From Konateibacter massiliensis (GTDB lineage: Bacteria > Bacillota > Clostridia > Lachnospirales > Lachnospiraceae): a DNA stretch of 64,000 nt. Location: contig NZ_LT860097.1 in assembly GCF_900184995.1 (NCBI RefSeq), forward strand, positions 186,001-250,000, read 5' to 3'. Below are positions 52,322 to 61,464 of this stretch, piece by piece. A model generated the notes under the pieces. The model did not search any database, was not told where the DNA came from, and saw only the letters and a program-made list of their open reading frames with translations. Made by a program: the position numbers and the translations under genes. Every line of letters starts with the position of its first letter. Position 1 is the stretch's first letter.

Positions 52322-53752
52322 ATGACAGATAAATATCAAAGTCCGTTGTCGGAGAGATATGCAAGCAAAGAGATGCAGTATATATTTTCGCCGGATATGA
52401 AGTTTCGCACATGGAGAAGATTGTGGATTGCACTGGCAGAGACAGAGAAGGAATTAGGGCTTAACATAACCGAGGAGCAGATTGAGGAGTTAAAGGCACA
52501 TAAGGACGATATCAATTATGACGTGGCAAAGGAAAGAGAAGCCTTAGTTCGACATGACGTTATGTCACATGTGTATGCTTACGGTGTACAGTGCCCGAAA
52601 GCAAAAGGAATCATCCACTTGGGTGCAACCTCTTGCTATGTTGGCGACAATACAGATATCATTGTGATGGCGGAGGCATTAAAGCTTGTAAAGACAAAAC
52701 TTGTCAACGTAATCGCACAGCTTGCTTCTTTTGCCGACGAGTACAAGGCAATGCCGACGCTTGCTTTTACCCATTTTCAGCCGGCACAGCCGACCACAGT
52801 GGGAAAGAGAGCAACTCTTTGGCTTCAGGAATTTATGATGGATTTAGAGGATTTGGACTATGTTCTGGAAAGCCTAAAGCTGCTTGGCTCTAAGGGAACG
52901 ACGGGTACGCAGGCAAGCTTTTTGGAACTGTTTGACGGCGACCATGAGACGATTGAGAAAATTGACGGAATGATAGCAAAGAAGCTTGGCTTTGAGGAAT
53001 GCTATGCAGTGTCCGGTCAGACATATTCTCGTAAGGTGGATACAAGAGTACTCAATATTTTAGCAGGAATCGCTGCCAGCGCTCATAAGATGTCAAACGA
53101 CATCCGTTTGTTACAGCACTTAAAGGAAATAGAAGAGCCGTTTGAAAAAAATCAGATAGGTTCCTCTGCGATGGCATATAAGAGAAACCCGATGAGAAGT
53201 GAAAGAATTGCTTCCCTCTCTCGTTACGTTATGGTGGATGCTTTAAATCCTGCAATTACCTCTGCGACACAGTGGTTTGAGAGAACACTTGACGATTCAG
53301 CAAACAAGAGACTGAGTATTCCGGAAGGTTTTCTGGCAATCGATGGAATCTTGGACCTCTGCTTAAACGTGGTGGACGGCTTGGTCGTTTATCCGAAGGT
53401 TATCGAGAAGCGTCTTCGTTCCGAACTTCCGTTTATGGCAACCGAAAATATTATGATGGATGCAGTAAAAGCGGGAGGCGACAGACAGGAGCTTCACGAG
53501 AGAATCAGAGAGCTGTCGATGGAGGCAGGAAAGAATGTCAAGGTAAACGGGCTGGAAAACAATCTGCTGGAATTAATTGCGAATGACCCGGCATTTAACA
53601 TGAGCCTTGAGGATTTGGAGAAGTCAATGGATCCGTCAAAATACACGGGACGTTCCAAAGAACAGGTGGATACCTTCCTGAAAAACGTCGTAAATCCAGT
53701 GTTAAAGGCGAATGAAGAACTGCTTGGATTGAAGGCGGAGATTAACGTTTAA
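52322..53752 (+). CDS. purB: Adenylosuccinate lyase
   Basis: This 476-residue fumarase/aspartase-superfamily enzyme releases fumarate from SAICAR and from adenylosuccinate. The N-terminal SPLSERYASKEM, the catalytic His regions IIHLGATSCYVGDN and AFTHFQPAQPTTVGKR, and the superfamily signature IGSSAMAYKRNPMRSERI are all present. It follows purF by 29 bases with RBS AAAGGAGAAAA and is the last gene before the terminator. Confidence 0.97.
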   Translation: MTDKYQSPLSERYASKEMQYIFSPDMKFRTWRRLWIALAETEKELGLNITEEQIEELKAHKDDINYDVAKEREALVRHDVMSHVYAYGVQCPKAKGIIHLGATSCYVGDNTDIIVMAEALKLVKTKLVNVIAQLASFADEYKAMPTLAFTHFQPAQPTTVGKRATLWLQEFMMDLEDLDYVLESLKLLGSKGTTGTQASFLELFDGDHETIEKIDGMIAKKLGFEECYAVSGQTYSRKVDTRVLNILAGIAASAHKMSNDIRLLQHLKEIEEPFEKNQIGSSAMAYKRNPMRSERIASLSRYVMVDALNPAITSATQWFERTLDDSANKRLSIPEGFLAIDGILDLCLNVVDGLVVYPKVIEKRLRSELPFMATENIMMDAVKAGGDRQELHERIRELSMEAGKNVKVNGLENNLLELIANDPAFNMSLEDLEKSMDPSKYTGRSKEQVDTFLKNVVNPVLKANEELLGLKAEINV

Positions 53753-53786
53753 TAGGAATTTGGGAGAAGGTTCCTATCATATAAAA

Positions 53787-53826
53787 AAAGAATGGACACA
53801 CATCACATTTGTGTGTCCATTCTTTT
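53787..53826. terminator. Bidirectional terminator between purB and the chemoreceptor
   Basis: AAAAGAATGGACACAC (53787-53802) pairs perfectly with GTGTGTCCATTCTTTT (53811-53826). A and T runs on the two sides allow termination in both directions. Confidence 0.9.
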
Positions 53827-53834
53827 TAGATTTA

Positions 53835-55604
53835 TTATTTATCAAAAACTATCTCATTTGCAATTTGCTCTCTGTTAATACGGAACTGTTTTGTATTGGC
53901 AGCGAGCTCCTCAGAAAGTGTAACAATATCATCCGTGGCAACGGTGCAATCCATAACAATTTTACTGAGTTCAATCATGGAAGCAGATGTTTCTTCTGTG
54001 CTGGCAGCATTTTCCTGTGCAATAGCGGCAAGGTTTTCCACGCTGGCGAGTACATTCTCTTTCATGTCGGCAAGATGGTCAATCTCAGAGGTTATTTTAT
54101 CGATAGCGGAGCCAACCTCTGTAATCTCGTCATTTAGGGAGGAGAACATTTCTCTTGTATTGTCAATCTTTTCATTCTGTTCCACAATAATCGTGGCAAC
54201 GTCATTCATTGTACTTACGCTTGTATTAGAGTTCGTGATTAAGGTATCTACAATCGTTGCAATCTTGTTAGCGGATTCTCTAGATTGGTCTGCCAGAACC
54301 CTGATTTCTTCAGCAACAACAGCAAATCCTCGGCCGTGTTCCCCGGCTCTTGCAGCTTCAATGCTGGCATTTAAAGAGAGCAGGTTTGTCTGGCTTGCAA
54401 TATCCGCAATCAAATCGGTAGCCGCCTGAATCTCAAGTGCAGATGCGTTGGTCACATTTGTCTGCTCATGGACAATGTCGACAGACTGTTTTGTTTTCTG
54501 ACTGATTTGCAACAAGGAAGAGAGTGTCTCGTTGGCGGAGTTGTTAAGCTCTGCTACTTTCCTTGAACTGGCAGCCAAAATTTCTACATTTGAATAGGTG
54601 AGGTCAATCGCTTTTCCGATATTTACAACCTCATTGTTCGCATTCTGAGTCTCATTTGCCTGAGAGGTAGCTCCGTTTGCGATTTCATCGACAGCGGTAT
54701 TGATATTATCAATTGAATCGCTGATGGAAGCAAAAGAATCCTTGAATCTCTGAGAAAAATCAGCTAAAGATTCTGAGCTGGTCAGTATGTTATGTAAGAT
54801 ACCGGTAAATGATTGTATCATAGTCTGTACCGAGCGTGCAATGTCGCCGACTTCATCGGTACGGTTAATAAGTTTATTTTGTACGTCCACATCAAGCTCG
54901 CCCTTTGCAACCTTGTCCACCTGACCTACAACACCTCCGATTGCCTTTGCGATAAGTCTTATAAAGAATGCGCATAGCAGCAAGGACAGAATTAAAATAA
55001 TAACAACAAGAATAAGATTTTGTGTAACGCTTGACTCTATTGCGCTAATTGCAGTAGTTCTCGGAATACCTGAGAAAAGCATACCGATAATCTGATTTGA
55101 GCTTGAATAGAGCGGAATATAGTATCCACAATAAGCTGTGTTATTTACTGTAATATTTGTGGTAAAATAGGTTTCACCATTTTCCAGTACTGCCTTTACT
55201 ACCTTCGGATCTGCTGTTGTTCCGATATTTCGGGTTCCGTCGGCACTCTTTACACTGGTTGCAACGCGCGTATCACCGATAAAAATGGTTGTATCGACAT
55301 TTGTGTTTGTCTTAAATGTATCCATATCGGTTAAAACACTGGTGATATCGGTGGTACCTTTGTAAAGAATATTGTTTGTGTAAGAAACATCACCGTCTCC
55401 ATAGGAAGAAAGAATAGAATCTAAATGGTAAACACCTGTATTTAGCTCATTCTTTATCAACTGATTGGAAAGACTGGTCATTTTGGTAGTGCTTGACACA
55501 ATCAAGACTACGGATTGCAGCACAAGAGGAAATACAATAATCAGCAACATTTTGGCGATGAGTTTGATTCCCTTACGCTGATTTTGCGTGACTTTTTCGT
55601 TCAT
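53835..55604 (-). CDS. Methyl-accepting chemotaxis protein with single cache domain
   Basis: This 589-residue transducer has membrane helix 1 at residues 17-37 and an extracellular single-cache domain (about 40-185; [41 protein letters not shown]). Helix 2 is at about 195-217, followed by a HAMP domain (about 218-275) and the cytoplasmic signalling region with tip [32 protein letters not shown] start at 55604, where AGGAGC precedes the ATG. The ligand may be a small carboxylate or similar molecule, inferred from the cache fold only. It has its own promoter and is convergent with purB. Confidence 0.93.
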   Translation of the reverse strand: MNEKVTQNQRKGIKLIAKMLLIIVFPLVLQSVVLIVSSTTKMTSLSNQLIKNELNTGVYHLDSILSSYGDGDVSYTNNILYKGTTDITSVLTDMDTFKTNTNVDTTIFIGDTRVATSVKSADGTRNIGTTADPKVVKAVLENGETYFTTNITVNNTAYCGYYIPLYSSSNQIIGMLFSGIPRTTAISAIESSVTQNLILVVIILILSLLLCAFFIRLIAKAIGGVVGQVDKVAKGELDVDVQNKLINRTDEVGDIARSVQTMIQSFTGILHNILTSSESLADFSQRFKDSFASISDSIDNINTAVDEIANGATSQANETQNANNEVVNIGKAIDLTYSNVEILAASSRKVAELNNSANETLSSLLQISQKTKQSVDIVHEQTNVTNASALEIQAATDLIADIASQTNLLSLNASIEAARAGEHGRGFAVVAEEIRVLADQSRESANKIATIVDTLITNSNTSVSTMNDVATIIVEQNEKIDNTREMFSSLNDEITEVGSAIDKITSEIDHLADMKENVLASVENLAAIAQENAASTEETSASMIELSKIVMDCTVATDDIVTLSEELAANTKQFRINREQIANEIVFDK

Positions 55605-55661
55605 AACATTAGCTCCTTCTAGCACTTTGATTCTGTGATACTTAGTGCACTATAATACGTG

Positions 55662-55690
55662 ATTATATCAATATTCGACAAAACATTCAA
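55662..55690 (-). promoter_or_regulatory. Promoter of the chemoreceptor gene
   Basis: TTGAAT (rc of 55685-55690), a 17-base spacer and TATAAT (rc of 55662-55667), about 60 bases before the start at 55604. Confidence 0.65.
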
Positions 55691-55831
55691 TTAAAATTGT
55701 ATAAAATTAAATTTGTTTAGTAGTATACTTGGAATATTATGAATGGCATGGTTGAACTGTAACATTCATTCCGATTGAAAAAAATGGTCAGTTATGCAAT
55801 AATGAAGGAAAGAAGGGGGAAGTACACGGAT

Positions 55832-56716
55832 ATGGATATTAATTTAGATTATTATAAAATATTTTACTATGTGGGACGATTTCAAAGTATCTCAAAGGCA
55901 GCAGAGCAGCTTTCAATCTCACAGCCGGCAGTCAGTCAGTCCGTCAAGCAATTAGAGCAGATGTTAAATGTGGCGCTTTTTGTGAGAACGGCGAAGGGGG
56001 TAAGATTTACATCAGAGGGTGAGGTTCTCTTTTCCTACATTAAAAGAGGGTATGAAACGATTGTTTTAGGGGAAAATAAGGTGAAAGAAATGCAGAACCT
56101 TCAATATGGGGAAATTCGCATCGGTGCCAGTGATATGACGCTTAAATTTTATTTACTTCCTATTTTAGAGAGATTTCATGAGCTGTATCCCAAGATTAAA
56201 GTGACCGTGACCAATGCGCCTACCCCCGAAACGCTAAACTTTTTGCAGGATGGAAGAATTGACTTTGGCGTCGTGAGCTCTCCGTTTTCCGCCAAAAACG
56301 GAATTTTGGTAAAAGAGGTAAAGGAGATTAAGGACAGTTTTGTGGCAGGTTCCAAATTTGATTATTTAAAGGACAAGGTGTTGGACTACAAGGAGCTGGA
56401 GAAGCTTCCGATTATCTGTCTGGAGGGAATTACAAGTACCAGAACCTATGTAGATTCCTATCTGGCGGGGAAAAATGTGGTTTTAAGCCCGGAATTTGAG
56501 CTTGCGACAAGTGAAATGATTGTACAGTTTGCTCTTCGAAACTTAGGCGTTGCAAGTGTGGTACAAGATTTTGCTGTAAAATATATAAAAAGCGGTGAGC
56601 TGATTGAATTGAAATTTAAGGAAGAGCTTCCTGCCAGAAACTTTTGTCTTGTGATGGCAGAAAACAATCCGCTTTCCTCCGCGGCACAGAAGTTTATGGA
56701 CATGGTAGAGATATAA
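55832..56716 (+). CDS. LysR family transcriptional regulator
   Basis: This 294-residue regulator has an N-terminal helix-turn-helix (SISKAAEQLSISQPAVSQSVKQLEQML) and an effector-binding domain from about residue 90. Start ATG 55832 (MDINLDYYKIFYYV) matches the usual N-terminus of such regulators; ATGs at 55775 and 55802 would add residues without homology. The GGGGGA site is about 11 bases upstream. Its target is unknown; the neighbours are a chemoreceptor and purA, neither of which suggests an inducer. Confidence 0.88.
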   Translation: MDINLDYYKIFYYVGRFQSISKAAEQLSISQPAVSQSVKQLEQMLNVALFVRTAKGVRFTSEGEVLFSYIKRGYETIVLGENKVKEMQNLQYGEIRIGASDMTLKFYLLPILERFHELYPKIKVTVTNAPTPETLNFLQDGRIDFGVVSSPFSAKNGILVKEVKEIKDSFVAGSKFDYLKDKVLDYKELEKLPIICLEGITSTRTYVDSYLAGKNVVLSPEFELATSEMIVQFALRNLGVASVVQDFAVKYIKSGELIELKFKEELPARNFCLVMAENNPLSSAAQKFMDMVEI

Positions 56717-56749
56717 TTACAGGTTATATATAATATAAAAGATATTGAT

Positions 56750-56778
56750 TTTACTTATGGTGAAAAATGTAGTATACT
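56750..56778 (+). promoter_or_regulatory. Promoter of purA
   Basis: TTTACT (56750-56755), a 17-base spacer and TATACT (56773-56778), about 70 bases before ATG 56849. It makes purA a separate unit from purCFB. Confidence 0.55.
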
Positions 56779-56848
56779 AGGGAAGTGTGAGAGCGAAAGA
56801 ACTCTTATATACGCAGTGATAGAAAAGAAACCGACAGGAGGATTCAGT

Positions 56849-58129
56849 ATGGTTAAAGCAGTAGTTGGAGCAAATTGGGGAGACGAGGGCAAAGGTAAGA
56901 TTACCGATATGCTTGCAAAGGAAACTGATATTATCGTAAGATTTCAGGGAGGAGCAAATGCAGGTCATACAATCGTAAATGACTATGGTAAATTTGCATT
57001 GCACACACTTCCGTCAGGAGTATTTTATGAGCATACAACAAGTGTAATCGGAAACGGTGTGGCACTCAATATACCGCTGTTGTTCAAGGAAATCCAAGGC
57101 ATTGTAGAGCGAGGCGTTCCGGCACCTACGATACTTGTATCTGACCGTGCACAAATTGTAATGCCATATCACATCCTCTTTGATCAATATGAAGAAGAGA
57201 GACTGGGCGGAAAATCCTTTGGCTCAACAAAATCAGGAATTGCGCCGTTTTATTCTGATAAATATGCAAAGATCGGTTTCCAGGTAAGCGAATTGTTTGA
57301 CGAGGAAGCGTTAAAAGAAAAGCTCGAGCAGGTTTGTGAAACGAAGAACATTATGTTGGAGCATTTGTATCACAAACCGGCATTGGATACGAAAGAATTA
57401 TTTGATGAGTTAATGAAATATAAAGAGATGGTAGCACCTTATGTATGCGATGTTTCCTTATATTTATGGAATGCAATAAAAGAAGGAAAAAATATTTTGT
57501 TAGAAGGACAGCTAGGCTCCTTGAAGGACCCGGATCACGGAATATATCCGATGGTTACCTCCTCCTCCACATTGGCAGCGTACGGGGCAATCGGAGCAGG
57601 CATCCCTCCGTATGAGATTAAAGAGGTTGTCACAGTATGCAAGGCATATTCCAGTGCAGTCGGCGCAGGTGCTTTTGTCAGCGAAATATTTGGCGACGAG
57701 GCAGATGAACTTAGAAAACGCGGCGGTGACGGCGGCGAGTACGGTGCAACAACAGGGCGTCCAAGACGTATGGGATGGTTTGATGTGGTGGCTTCCAAGT
57801 ATGGCTGTAGAATTCAAGGAACGACGGATGTAGCATTTACCGTAGTGGACGTATTGGGCTACTTGGATGAAATTCCGGTGTGTACAGCTTATGAGATTGA
57901 CGGCAAGGTGACAACGGAATTCCCGACAACAGGGCTTCTTGAGAAGGCAAAACCGGTTATCGAAGTACTTCCGGGCTGGAAAACCGATATCCGCGGTATC
58001 AAAAAGTATGAAGATTTACCGGAGAATTGCAGAAAATATATTGAGTTTATCGAAGAAAAAATCGGTTTCCCGATTACGCTTGTATCAAACGGACCGGGAA
58101 GAGACGACATTATTTATAGAAATAAATAA
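56849..58129 (+). CDS. purA: Adenylosuccinate synthetase
   Basis: This 426-residue enzyme condenses IMP and aspartate with GTP. The N-terminal GANWGDEGKGKITDML contains the P-loop-like catalytic Asp; the GGANAGHTI, LEGQLGSLKDPDHGIYPMVTSSSTLA and TTGRPRRMGWFD motifs are present. I start at 56849 behind AGGAGG. The adenylosuccinate lyase of the same branch is encoded 3 kb upstream. Confidence 0.96.
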   Translation: MVKAVVGANWGDEGKGKITDMLAKETDIIVRFQGGANAGHTIVNDYGKFALHTLPSGVFYEHTTSVIGNGVALNIPLLFKEIQGIVERGVPAPTILVSDRAQIVMPYHILFDQYEEERLGGKSFGSTKSGIAPFYSDKYAKIGFQVSELFDEEALKEKLEQVCETKNIMLEHLYHKPALDTKELFDELMKYKEMVAPYVCDVSLYLWNAIKEGKNILLEGQLGSLKDPDHGIYPMVTSSSTLAAYGAIGAGIPPYEIKEVVTVCKAYSSAVGAGAFVSEIFGDEADELRKRGGDGGEYGATTGRPRRMGWFDVVASKYGCRIQGTTDVAFTVVDVLGYLDEIPVCTAYEIDGKVTTEFPTTGLLEKAKPVIEVLPGWKTDIRGIKKYEDLPENCRKYIEFIEEKIGFPITLVSNGPGRDDIIYRNK

Positions 58130-58146
58130 TAGGAATGAATCAAAAT

Positions 58147-58176
58147 AAAATCACCTGCCAAACGGCGGGTGATTTT
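58147..58176 (+). terminator. Terminator after purA
   Basis: AAAATCACCTGCC (58147-58159), a four-base loop and GGCGGGTGATTTT (58164-58176) form a 13-bp stem with one G-T pair and flanking A and T tracts. Confidence 0.85.
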
Positions 58177-58378
58177 ACTGTGTCAGGGGTATTATCACAA
58201 ACCTTTCAGGAATTTTAATAAAATCGTCAAAAGTTGGACACGAAGTTTTCATATATTTTGCTTATAATAAAAACTAAGATATGAAGAAAAATATAAAAAA
58301 TAGACAATATTGGAATAAATGGTGGAAGACTTGAATAAAATGTATCTTGTCGGAAGATATTTTCAGAGATGACATAAG

Positions 58379-58514
58379 GTTACGATTCACTGGGCAGTAT
58401 CCCGCGAAGTCAAAATTGTGTTTATACAATTTTGCGAGGGCAGCAAGCGCCAAATCACATTTTAGGTGATTTGTGTGCATCATGTTGCGGTGAACACCGC
58501 AGGTGTAAACAGTA
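58379..58514. repeat. MITE-like element of nested hairpins
   Basis: The ends GGTTACGATTCACTG and CAGTAAC are partly complementary. Three internal stems are visible: CAAAATTGT/ACAATTTTG (about 58410-58433), CAAATCAC/GTGATTTG (58452-58474) and TGCGGTG/CACCGCA (about 58486-58501). There is no coding frame. It is much more GC-rich than the flanking 58190-58378, in which I see no gene. It looks like a mobile, non-coding palindromic repeat. Confidence 0.6.
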
Positions 58515-58542
58515 ACACGATAAGTATGAATGGAGGCAATTT

Positions 58543-59187
58543 ATGAAGTATACCATGTATAATGAAGAAAACAATGTGATACAATACGATGAATATGATG
58601 CAATACGAGAAAAAATACAGGAAAAATATAAGCAGGAGGGAATAGAAACAGTAGTACGGAAAGTAAAATTTGTGGAAAATAAATATAAGACTTATCCCGC
58701 ACAGGACATAGAGAATAAACCGTCTTTTAGTTTGTGTATGAGAATGGATGAAAATCGAACCTATTATTTAGAAAAGAAGAGCAGACAAAACGGTGTTACA
58801 TATAAATCCTTTGTCAATCTCGAAAAAGAGGAATGTGAAAAGATATTAGCGCAGGACATCGAATGGATGAAGGATAATAAAAAGGCATTATTGAATGAGT
58901 TTTATTTATACCTGACGATTAATCACCTAAAGACAGCGACGGTTATGGAATACAAAAGAGTTGTGTATGATAAGCCTGGAAAGTTTTGTGTGGTATTTAA
59001 CGAAGAGGTAAAAAGAGCGGTAGACCAATCCGCAAGTCTCTTAGATGAGGCAATCCAGATGTTTGACTGCTTAAGCTGTGATAAGGTTATCATGAGCTAT
59101 AAGAAGATAATCAAAATTCCGCGTGCATTGAATAATATATTAAATATTTCAAACGAACCATCCTATGAGTTAGCATTTTCATTATAA
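58543..59187 (+). CDS. Hypothetical protein, possible distant VTC/CYTH-like fold
   Basis: This 214-residue soluble protein has no signal peptide. The stretch YYLEKKSRQNGVTYKSFVNLEKEECEKIL, followed by TATVMEYKRVVYDKPGKFCVVFNEEV, has the Lys-x-Lys ... Arg/Tyr spacing and strand order seen in VTC-type polyphosphate polymerase or CYTH domains, but the similarity is weak and several usual basic residues are not evident. A specific function is not claimed. RBS TGGAGGC precedes ATG 58543. It is a single-gene unit lying between a repeat element and a terminator. Confidence 0.55.
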   Translation: MKYTMYNEENNVIQYDEYDAIREKIQEKYKQEGIETVVRKVKFVENKYKTYPAQDIENKPSFSLCMRMDENRTYYLEKKSRQNGVTYKSFVNLEKEECEKILAQDIEWMKDNKKALLNEFYLYLTINHLKTATVMEYKRVVYDKPGKFCVVFNEEVKRAVDQSASLLDEAIQMFDCLSCDKVIMSYKKIIKIPRALNNILNISNEPSYELAFSL

Positions 59188-59195
59188 GGGTAAAG

Positions 59196-59238
59196 AAAAA
59201 GCCGGACGGCTCTTTTAAAAAGAGCTGACCGGCTTTTT
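59196..59238 (+). terminator. Rho-independent terminator
   Basis: AAAAAGCCGG (59196-59205) pairs with CCGGCTTTTT (59229-59238) around an inner AGCTCTTTT/AAAAGAGCT stem. It ends the hypothetical gene at 58543-59187. Confidence 0.9.
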
Positions 59239-59254
59239 ATTATAATAAAATATT

Positions 59255-59333
59255 ACGGGCACCTCGCAGGGAGGAAGTTGTTGCTTCGCAACCTGCTTGG
59301 GCGCGAAGTGTGAGCAACGCTCACACTTTTTTA
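59255..59333. repeat. Hairpin repeat related to 41704-41801
   Basis: The element has GCACCTCGCAGGGA, a GTTG/CAAC stem with TTGCTTCG loop, then AAGTGTGAG/CTCACACTT (59309-59331) followed by T. The order GCACC-CGC-GGGA, stem, TGCT, GA, terminal stem, T run matches 41728-41801 base by base at many positions. It may act as a terminator for the plus strand. Confidence 0.55.
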
Positions 59334-59337
59334 TATT

Positions 59338-59541
59338 CTACCGCCTATTTTTCAAATATTTATAAACAAGAAGATAGGCATATAACAAAACAGGAACAAC
59401 AACGGTAGAGTAGAGTGCGGCTTTAAACCAGCTCGCAGCATTTGGTGAATCGAGTAAGGCAAAAATAAACGTTGCCACATAAAGTCCCACTAAAATAACA
59501 ATACCGATTATTGCTAAAACTTGTTTTACTTTTTTATTCAT
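59338..59541 (-). CDS. Small two-helix membrane protein
   Basis: This 67-residue protein has two membrane segments (residues about 8-30 and 38-60) and basic ends (MNKKVKQ, YKYLKNRR), so both ends are probably cytoplasmic. AGGATATCC upstream of ATG 59541 gives only a weak ribosome-binding site. It follows the ABC-F gene by 27 bases on the same strand and may be co-transcribed with it. No function is recognised. Confidence 0.55.
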   Translation of the reverse strand: MNKKVKQVLAIIGIVILVGLYVATFIFALLDSPNAASWFKAALYSTVVVPVLLYAYLLVYKYLKNRR

Positions 59542-59568
59542 AGGATATCCTCATACTGTGGGGTTAAA

Positions 59569-61203
59569 TTAATCCTCTTCCTCTGTGTCAGCGGTGTAAA
59601 CCTGGCGCTTTCTTGCCATCTCATCGCTCTCTAAGTATTCATCATATGTTGTGATCTTATCTAACAGCTTTCCACCCGGAAGAATTTCCATAATACGGTT
59701 GGCAGTTGTCTGCACAAACTGGTGATCATGTGAAGCGAAGAGCAGTACGCCCGGGAATTTAATCAAACCATTGTTGAGTGCTGTGATTGATTCCATATCA
59801 AGATGGTTCGTAGGCTCGTCAAGCACTAAGGCATTGGCGCCGGAAATCATCATCTTAGATAAAAGACAGCGAACCTTCTCACCACCGGAAAGTACCTTTA
59901 CTTTCTTAACACCGTCATCTCCGGCAAATAACATTCTGCCGAGGAAGCCGCGGACATAAGTAACATCCTTTTCCTCAGAAAACTGTGTCAGCCAGTCTAC
60001 GATGGTAAGGTCATTGTCAAATTCAGCGGTGTTATCCTTCGGGAAGTAGGAACTTGTCACGGTGATACCCCATTTGTAAGTTCCCTCGTCTGGTTCCAGC
60101 TCTCCGGCTAATATTTTAAATAAAGTAGTCTTTGCAAGTTCATTTCCGCCGACAAAGGCAATTTTATCCTCACGATTTACGATAAAGGAAATGTCATCAA
60201 GCACCTTCACACCGTCTATTGTCTTGGATAACTTTTCAACAGTAAGAACTTCGTTGCCGATTTCTCTTGAAGGTCTGAAATCAATATATGGATATTTTCT
60301 GCTGGACGGTCTAATATCGTCAAGCTCAATTTTTTCAAGTGCTTTCTTTCTGGAGGTAGCCTGCTTTGATTTGGAAGCATTGGCACTAAAGCGTGAAATA
60401 AAGTCTTGTAATTCCTTTATCTTTTCTTCCTTCTTCTTGTTGGCTTCTTTCATCTGCTTTACAATCAACTGGCTGGATTCATACCAGAAATCATAGTTGC
60501 CTGCATAGAGCTGGATTTTTGCATAATCAATGTCCGCTGTATGCGTACAAACCTTATTCAGGAAATAACGATCATGCGATACAACGATTACTGTATTTTC
60601 AAAGTTAATAAGGAATTCTTCTAACCAGCCAATCGCGTCCAAATCTAAATGGTTCGTAGGCTCATCGAGTAACAGGATATCAGGATTTCCAAATAACGCT
60701 TGCGCAAGCAGCACCTTCACTTTTTCACTACCATTTAAATCCTTCATTAATTTGTAGTGAAGGTCGGTAGCAATACCAAGTCCGTTTAATAAGGTGGCAG
60801 CGTCGGATTCAGCTTCCCAGCCGTTCATCGTTGCAAATTCGCCTTCCAGCTCACTTGCCTTGATACCATCCTCCTCGGTGAAATCTTCTTTTGCGTAAAT
60901 CTCATCTTTTTCCTTCATAATTTCATATAAGCGGGCATTTCCCATAATGACAGTATCAAGTACCGAATACTCATCATATTTAAAGTGATCCTGCTGAAGG
61001 AAGGACAATCTCTGTCCTGAAGTGATAACAATATCACCTTGTGTCGGCTCAATCTGACCGGACATGATTTTCAAAAATGTTGATTTACCGGCACCGTTTG
61101 CACCGATTAAACCATAGCAATTTCCTTCGGTAAATTTAATATTTACGTCTTCAAATAAAGCCTTTTTTCCAATTCTTAATGTAACATTATTTGCACTAAT
61201 CAT
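59569..61203 (-). CDS. ABC-F family ATPase (YbiT-like)
   Basis: This 544-residue protein has two ATPase domains and no membrane segment, as in ABC-F ribosome-associated factors. Domain 1 has Walker A GANGAGKST, signature LNGSEKVKVLLAQAL and ILLLDEPTNHLD. The linker (about residues 240-320) is Lys-rich (KEANKKKEEKIKELQDFISRFSANASKSKQ). Domain 2 has GGNELAKTT in place of the usual GxNGxGKS/T loop, then LSGGEKVRCLL and LVLDEPTNHLD. It probably acts on the ribosome during translation. I start at 61203 behind AAAGG. A hairpin (61228-61258) lies in the leader. Confidence 0.9.
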   Translation of the reverse strand: MISANNVTLRIGKKALFEDVNIKFTEGNCYGLIGANGAGKSTFLKIMSGQIEPTQGDIVITSGQRLSFLQQDHFKYDEYSVLDTVIMGNARLYEIMKEKDEIYAKEDFTEEDGIKASELEGEFATMNGWEAESDAATLLNGLGIATDLHYKLMKDLNGSEKVKVLLAQALFGNPDILLLDEPTNHLDLDAIGWLEEFLINFENTVIVVSHDRYFLNKVCTHTADIDYAKIQLYAGNYDFWYESSQLIVKQMKEANKKKEEKIKELQDFISRFSANASKSKQATSRKKALEKIELDDIRPSSRKYPYIDFRPSREIGNEVLTVEKLSKTIDGVKVLDDISFIVNREDKIAFVGGNELAKTTLFKILAGELEPDEGTYKWGITVTSSYFPKDNTAEFDNDLTIVDWLTQFSEEKDVTYVRGFLGRMLFAGDDGVKKVKVLSGGEKVRCLLSKMMISGANALVLDEPTNHLDMESITALNNGLIKFPGVLLFASHDHQFVQTTANRIMEILPGGKLLDKITTYDEYLESDEMARKRQVYTADTEEED

Positions 61204-61288
61204 CTTGTAAACCTTTCTTAACATACATATTTAAACAAGATAAAGCAGCAAGCAGCTTCTCTTGTCGTGAATCAAACTTTCCATACCT

Positions 61289-61316
61289 ATTTTACAGTAA
61301 AATAAGTATTTTGCAA
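61289..61316 (-). promoter_or_regulatory. Promoter of the ABC-F gene
   Basis: TTGCAA (61311-61316), a 16-base spacer and TAAAAT (rc of 61289-61294) on the minus strand. The roughly 85-base leader contains an imperfect hairpin (ACAAGAGAAGC/GCTTTATCTTGT) with a short T run, a possible attenuator. Confidence 0.6.
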
Positions 61317-61367
61317 GTGTTTCTAAAAATTTCTTTACAGAAATTAAAAACTATCGCATTTGTAATA

Positions 61368-61396
61368 TTGACGCATACCTTCAAATGAATTATAAT
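61368..61396 (+). promoter_or_regulatory. Promoter of the yicC-remA-gmk-rpoZ operon
   Basis: TTGACG (61368-61373), a 17-base spacer and TATAAT (61391-61396), about 70 bases before yicC. Confidence 0.8.
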
Positions 61397-61464
61397 GATT
61401 TGATAAGTTGTGATAATTAGTACAAATATGCACTGAAACAAATAAATTTAAAGAGAGTGATAAC

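Noticed and set aside
53835-54429. Plus-strand reading frames opposite the chemoreceptor
   Set aside because: Low-complexity Ser/Ala/Ile-rich shadow of the signalling coiled coil; the minus-strand gene is unambiguous.
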